Positions 61,101-64,000 of a DNA stretch of 64,000 bases are shown one piece after another. Position 1 is the first letter of the stretch. Each line of letters opens with the position of its first letter. The notes below the pieces were generated by a model that worked only from the letters and a program-made list of their open reading frames with translations, was not told where the DNA came from and made no database searches. The position numbers were made by a program, and so were the translations under genes. Origin of the DNA: Trinickia soli (lineage in GTDB: Bacteria; Pseudomonadota; Gammaproteobacteria; Burkholderiales; Burkholderiaceae); the NCBI RefSeq assembly GCF_002879855.1, contig NZ_PNYB01000021.1:31949-95948 (forward strand). The letters run 5' to 3'.

Positions 61101-63981
61101 CGGTGCCGGCCTGCGTGACGCTGCCACTGCCCCCGATCGCGCTATTGAGGGTCCACGCATCGGAGCGGTTGATAACGAGCATGGCATCGTCGTCGATGCT
61201 TCCCGAGATCGAGCCCGATGTCCCACCGTTGCCCAGTTGCAGCGTTCCCGCGGAAATCTGGGTGCCGCCGGTATACGCGTTGTTCGCCGTGAGCGTGAGC
61301 GTGCCGCTGCCGCTCTTGAGCAATGCGCCGGCGCCATTGACGACGCCCGTCAATGCGAGATCGGCGTCGGTCTTGAAGGTGCTGCCGCCTGTGCCGAGCG
61401 TGACCGTGCGGCCGGAGCCGAACGCTGCGGTGTTCTCGAACGTGCCGCCGTCGACCGTCAGCGCGCCTGCTGCCGCGCCGAGATTGGCGTCGGAGGAGAC
61501 GGACAAGGTGCCGCCGTTGACGAACGTGCCGCCCGTGTAGGTGTTCGAACCGGATAGCACGAGCGTGCCGCTATCGGTTTTCTCAAGGCCGCCGGTGCCG
61601 GTCAACGCCGAGGCGATCGTCGCGGTGATGCCGGTGCTGAGTGCGCCGCCTCCCGTGCCGACGCGGACGATGGTTTTCGCATTGCCCAGGGTGATCGCGT
61701 CGCCGTTGACCGCATAGCCATCGGTCGCGAACTGCATGCCGAGCACGGATATCGCGCCCGCGGTGTCATCGACCGTGACCGTACCCGCTTGCCCGGAAAA
61801 AATCGCGAACTGTCCGTTTTGCCAGTTCGCATTGACGGAGCCGCTCGATGTCGTCCAGTTGTCGTTGGTGGCATTCCAGATGCCGTTGCCGCCATCTATC
61901 GCGCCGTTGTTATGGTTGGAGACCGTACCGCCGTCCCAGAAATTGACCGTAGCTCCGCCCGTGTCGACGAGATTGACCTGATGGCTCGTGGCCGTCTGCA
62001 CGGAGAAGTCGGTCGCGTTCGTGCCGCTTGGCGTGCTGCCGATTAGCAGCCCATTGTTCGTCAGGGTGCCGGCGTAGTCGAACACGCGATAGACACCGGG
62101 CCCCAAGCCGCCGAGATCGGTGACGTTGAGCGTGCCGGCGAGCGTGAGGTTGCCCGCGACGTTGAACAGTCCCGTCGCCGTGCTGGGCGCGCCAAGCGAT
62201 ACGTTGACATTCGAGCGGCTCGACAGCGCAAGATTGCCGCCGACGTTGAGCACGTCGCCCTGCCGGCCCGCGAGTGTTCCGGCGCCGATCGTCGCATCGC
62301 CTTTGATCGTGCCTGTGCCTTCGACCGTGCCGCTATTGACGGTGACGGTGCCGCCGAGCGTGCCGTTGATCGCCAGGGTGCCTGCGTTGACCGTGCTCGT
62401 GCCGGCGAAGGCGTTGCTGTTGCCCGAAAGCGTCACGACGCCCGCGCCGTTTTGCGTGACGCTGCCCGTGCCACTCAGTACGCCGCCATAAGAGAACGCT
62501 TCACCATCGTTGAATTGGAGCGCGCTGTTGTTCGTGATCGCGCTGGTAAAGGTGCTGTCGAAGCCGTTGCCGATGACCAGGGTGCCATTGGAGAGAGTGG
62601 TGGGCCCTGTGTACGTGCCGGCGCCGGTCAGCGTCAGCGTGCTGGCTCCCGTCTTCGTCAGGCCGCCTGCACCGGAGATTGCGCCCGACAACGTGAGGGC
62701 GTTATCGGTTTGAAACGTGCCGCCGTTGGCGTTCAACGTGACAGCGCGTGAGGAACTGATGGCCGCCGTGTTTTCGAGCGTTCCGCCGTTGAACGAGAGC
62801 CCGCCCGTGCCGAGATTGGCGTTGGCCGATACAGCCAGCGTGCCACCGTTCAGGAGCGTGCCGCCTTGGTAGGTATTGGTGCCGGAGAAGGTCTGCTTGC
62901 CGCCGTCGATTTCGACGCTACCCGTACCGGTGATCGCACCCGCGAAGTTGCCGGGCGAGAAGGGCGTGCTGCCGCCCTGACCGTTGGCGATGACGAGCGT
63001 TTTATTGCCGAGCACGACGGTGCCCGTCGATGCGCCCGACAGGCTTTGAATGGTCGTGCTGTTGGCCGTGACGCCGGAGACGTCGAACGTCGCGTCCACG
63101 CTGATATCGCTCGCAGCTGACAGGTCTGCGTCGGCGCCGAGCTTGAGCGTGCTTTGCTCGATGGCCCATGGATGGCTGTCGCCCATGCGGCCGGTCACCG
63201 TCCACGTCCCGAGGCCTGTCTTCTGGTATTCGGCGAAGCCTTGGTATTGCTCCAGGCCCGTCGTGTTATCGAGCGCGGCGACGATCTTCGAAACATCGAA
63301 CGTGCCGTCCGATGAACCACCGAGCGCGAGAATATTGCCACCGCCGGCCGCGATGGCTTTGCCGCCCATGGCGTATCCCGCCTGGAGCTCGAGGATGTTG
63401 CCGTTGCCTGTCAGCTCAACGGCAACGCCGCCTGGCGCGGTTTGCGTTGGGTTCAGCAGCGACCATCCGCCTTCGAGGCTGCCGCCGTTGGCATTGATGA
63501 TCGTGTTGTTGTCGCCTTGTACGCGCAGACCGATCGCGAGCGCGGCATGCCCTGCCGAACCGCCGGGATTGACATAGCCGCGGTTCATGAAGGTGTTGTT
63601 GCTGCCGAAGATGTCCATGGCGTCGCCACCGCTGCCGTCGGGGATGCTGCCGACCCCTGCCGCACCGTATCCGCCCTGGAAGCCGGTGCCGAAGCGATTG
63701 CTGATGTTCGTGACGCTCGCGCCGTCGGTGGCCACCACGACGGCAGCGCCGGCGCTCCCGCCGGATGCCCCGCCATAACCGCCGAGGATTCTATGAACGT
63801 CGCCTTGCCAATTGAAAGTGAACGCCTTGCCCTGGAAAAACAGCCCTACGCCGCCACCACCGCCAGCGCTGGTCGATGTGCCGTCGCCGCCGGCACCGCC
63901 GATGAGATCGTTACCGCTGACGAGCAGCGTGCCACCCATGAAAACCAACCCCGCGCCACCGCCGCCGGCGCCGGCCGACGT
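58132..63981 (-). CDS. Large autotransporter adhesin, N-terminus beyond contig end
   Basis: 1949 residues of its C-terminal portion are visible; the reading frame continues only into adapter sequence at 63982. The passenger is Gly/Ser/Thr-rich with many autotransporter-associated beta-strand repeats (NTYTGGTFVNGGTLSVSSDA, GTLTLTGAGTYTGPTTL). The C-terminal ~265 residues are a 12-strand translocator (ALWAQAMGGWNQW...QAKLTVAF, terminal Phe). A duplicated block lies in the middle. Type Va secretion to the cell surface; adhesion is inferred. 16 bp convergent with the TPP gene. Confidence 0.93.
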   Translation of the reverse strand, partial: TSAGAGGGGAGLVFMGGTLLVSGNDLIGGAGGDGTSTSAGGGGGVGLFFQGKAFTFNWQGDVHRILGGYGGASGGSAGAAVVVATDGASVTNISNRFGTGFQGGYGAAGVGSIPDGSGGDAMDIFGSNNTFMNRGYVNPGGSAGHAALAIGLRVQGDNNTIINANGGSLEGGWSLLNPTQTAPGGVAVELTGNGNILELQAGYAMGGKAIAAGGGNILALGGSSDGTFDVSKIVAALDNTTGLEQYQGFAEYQKTGLGTWTVTGRMGDSHPWAIEQSTLKLGADADLSAASDISVDATFDVSGVTANSTTIQSLSGASTGTVVLGNKTLVIANGQGGSTPFSPGNFAGAITGTGSVEIDGGKQTFSGTNTYQGGTLLNGGTLAVSANANLGTGGLSFNGGTLENTAAISSSRAVTLNANGGTFQTDNALTLSGAISGAGGLTKTGASTLTLTGAGTYTGPTTLSNGTLVIGNGFDSTFTSAITNNSALQFNDGEAFSYGGVLSGTGSVTQNGAGVVTLSGNSNAFAGTSTVNAGTLAINGTLGGTVTVNSGTVEGTGTIKGDATIGAGTLAGRQGDVLNVGGNLALSSRSNVNVSLGAPSTATGLFNVAGNLTLAGTLNVTDLGGLGPGVYRVFDYAGTLTNNGLLIGSTPSGTNATDFSVQTATSHQVNLVDTGGATVNFWDGGTVSNHNNGAIDGGNGIWNATNDNWTTSSGSVNANWQNGQFAIFSGQAGTVTVDDTAGAISVLGMQFATDGYAVNGDAITLGNAKTIVRVGTGGGALSTGITATIASALTGTGGLEKTDSGTLVLSGSNTYTGGTFVNGGTLSVSSDANLGAAAGALTVDGGTFENTAAFGSGRTVTLGTGGSTFKTDADLALTGVVNGAGALLKSGSGTLTLTANNAYTGGTQISAGTLQLGNGGTSGSISGSIDDDAMLVINRSDAWTLNSAIGGSGSVTQAGTGTTALTGDSSYLGGTTITAGTLQLGNGGTSGSISGDVINNATLAFDRADTVIFDGKISGNGSITQIGAGMTQLTGDSSNFAGTTTVSNGTLSVDGVLGGVVSAQAGGTIEGTGTIKGDATIGAGTLAGRQGNVLNFSSNLKLSNASNVNVSLGAPDTSTGMFNVAGNLTLAGTLNISDLGGLGPGLYRLFDYAAGLSDNGLHIGSIPSGDRASDFSVQTSITHEVNLVNTGGASVNFWDGGTASNHNNGTVDGGDGIWNTANNNWTTANGAANSNWQNGQFAIFAGQPGTVTVDDSAGAVSVSGMQFATDGYLVNGDAITLADAKSIIRVGAGGGALTSGITATIASALTGAGGLEKTDNGTLVLSGTNSYTGGTFIEGGALSIASDSNLGATSGGLTLDGGTLDNTSGFSSARSVTLGAGGGTFKTDADLALTSAISGSGGLFKSGAGTLTLDADNTYSGTTTVTAGTLSVSGSVSGPVSVQAGGTLTGTGSVGTTDIASGGTIAPGHTPGTLHINGDVTFEAGSIYAAGILPDQTGDLIHATGQALIQGGTVQTIKAGGVYAPGSQWTIVSANGGVTGTFDALTQNMPFVDLSLAYDANHVYLDTRRNQKSFCSVAQTRNECATGQGVESLGQGNTIYNAVASVPDAASGRQALDALSGDVYASQKGAMITDSRVFRDAAIARLQQAFADDIAPTQALVASTDNDFLPPTPGARRVALWAQAMGGWNQWNGDGNAATFDRTLSGLAIGGDVPVLQNGRVGLMAGATNSRYDVSAREASGAIVDAHLSLYGGSQWGPLGVRFGVGYTWHDIDTHRTVAFPGFSADLSSHYGAAMVQGFGEVGYRLDSPLVTVEPFVNVATINLHTGGFTETGGAAALTTPASTTNVTFTTVGMRARKAYALYGWKGAVHGTVGWRHAVGDLTPLSTFSFDGGSAFTIAGVPIARDAATIDAGLDLALSRAVTLGVGYSGQYAHHLSDYGVQAKLTVAF
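59740..60790 (-). repeat. Internal duplication in the autotransporter, copy B
   Basis: About 350 codons closely match copy A (61288-62338) with a constant offset of 1,548 bp, shown by shared segments such as NVNVSLGAP, NLTLAGTLN and DGYxVNGDAITL. Confidence 0.85.
61288..62338 (-). repeat. Internal duplication in the autotransporter, copy A
   Basis: Partner of 59740-60790. The offset of exactly 516 codons keeps the frame; sequence divergence between copies is moderate, so this is not an assembly artefact. Confidence 0.85.
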
Positions 63982-64000
63982 CTGTCTCTTATACACATCT
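63982..64000. other. Nextera/Tn5 mosaic-end adapter
   Basis: CTGTCTCTTATACACATCT is the 19-bp transposase mosaic end used in library preparation. Read from the minus strand it gives the well-known artefact peptide (V/M)YKRQ fused to the autotransporter. Not genomic. Confidence 0.98.

Overview
The window is high-GC DNA with tightly packed genes, several leader peptides typical of Burkholderiales proteins (DUF4148, a Gram-negative porin, MipA/OmpV), a D-(-)-3-hydroxybutyrate oligomer hydrolase and Pseudomonas-type Ku/LigD. It most resembles a chromosome of Burkholderia sensu lato (Burkholderia, Paraburkholderia, Caballeronia, Trinickia); I cannot name a species. No rRNA, tRNA, CRISPR array, integrase or insertion sequence was seen. 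The last 19 bases are the Tn5/Nextera mosaic-end adapter, so the contig really ends at 63981.

Region 1 (1-18.3 kb) is metabolic and regulatory: a truncated LysM protein, a SYLF lipoprotein, the 3HB-oligomer hydrolase, a LysR gene divergent from an HMG-CoA-lyase-like/CoA-transferase operon, a PAS-GGDEF-EAL protein, and several regulator/target pairs (AraC with an AhpD-like protein, LysR with an NmrA-like reductase), plus an SDR. Region 2 (18.4-22.4 kb) is a two-gene DNA-repair operon, a FAN1-like VRR-NUC nuclease and an XPD/DinG-type helicase, headed by a perfect LexA box. Region 3 (22.5-35 kb) holds small metabolic units (DUF1345, pirin, LysR/enol-lactonase divergent pair with a 16-bp inverted repeat, creatininase-like plus beta-propeller, DoxX/LysR, porin) and, at 26.1-28.1 kb, an overlapping gene pair resembling an AbiE-type toxin-antitoxin system preceded by palindromic operators.

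Region 4 (35-58 kb) is a signalling and stress block: a CHASE-GGDEF-EAL protein overlapping a gene for a protein with eight 13-residue Cys repeats, two HisKA_3 kinases, a NarL-type regulator, three stand-alone receivers, MipA, a BON-like protein, a ferritin-like protein behind a sigma-54-type promoter, a PfpI/DJ-1 protein, DUF1488, a stress-type glycine-zipper protein, DUF1328, Ku, LigD and a TPP enzyme. Three FNR/ANR-type boxes (35148, 39679, 44859) suggest that part of it answers to low oxygen. Region 5 (58.1-64 kb) is the 3' part of a very large autotransporter with an internal duplication of about 1 kb.

The most novel-looking items are the Cys-repeat protein, the AbiE-like pair with its operator array, and the LexA-controlled FAN1/XPD operon. 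Functions are read from recognised sequence motifs; no database search was possible.
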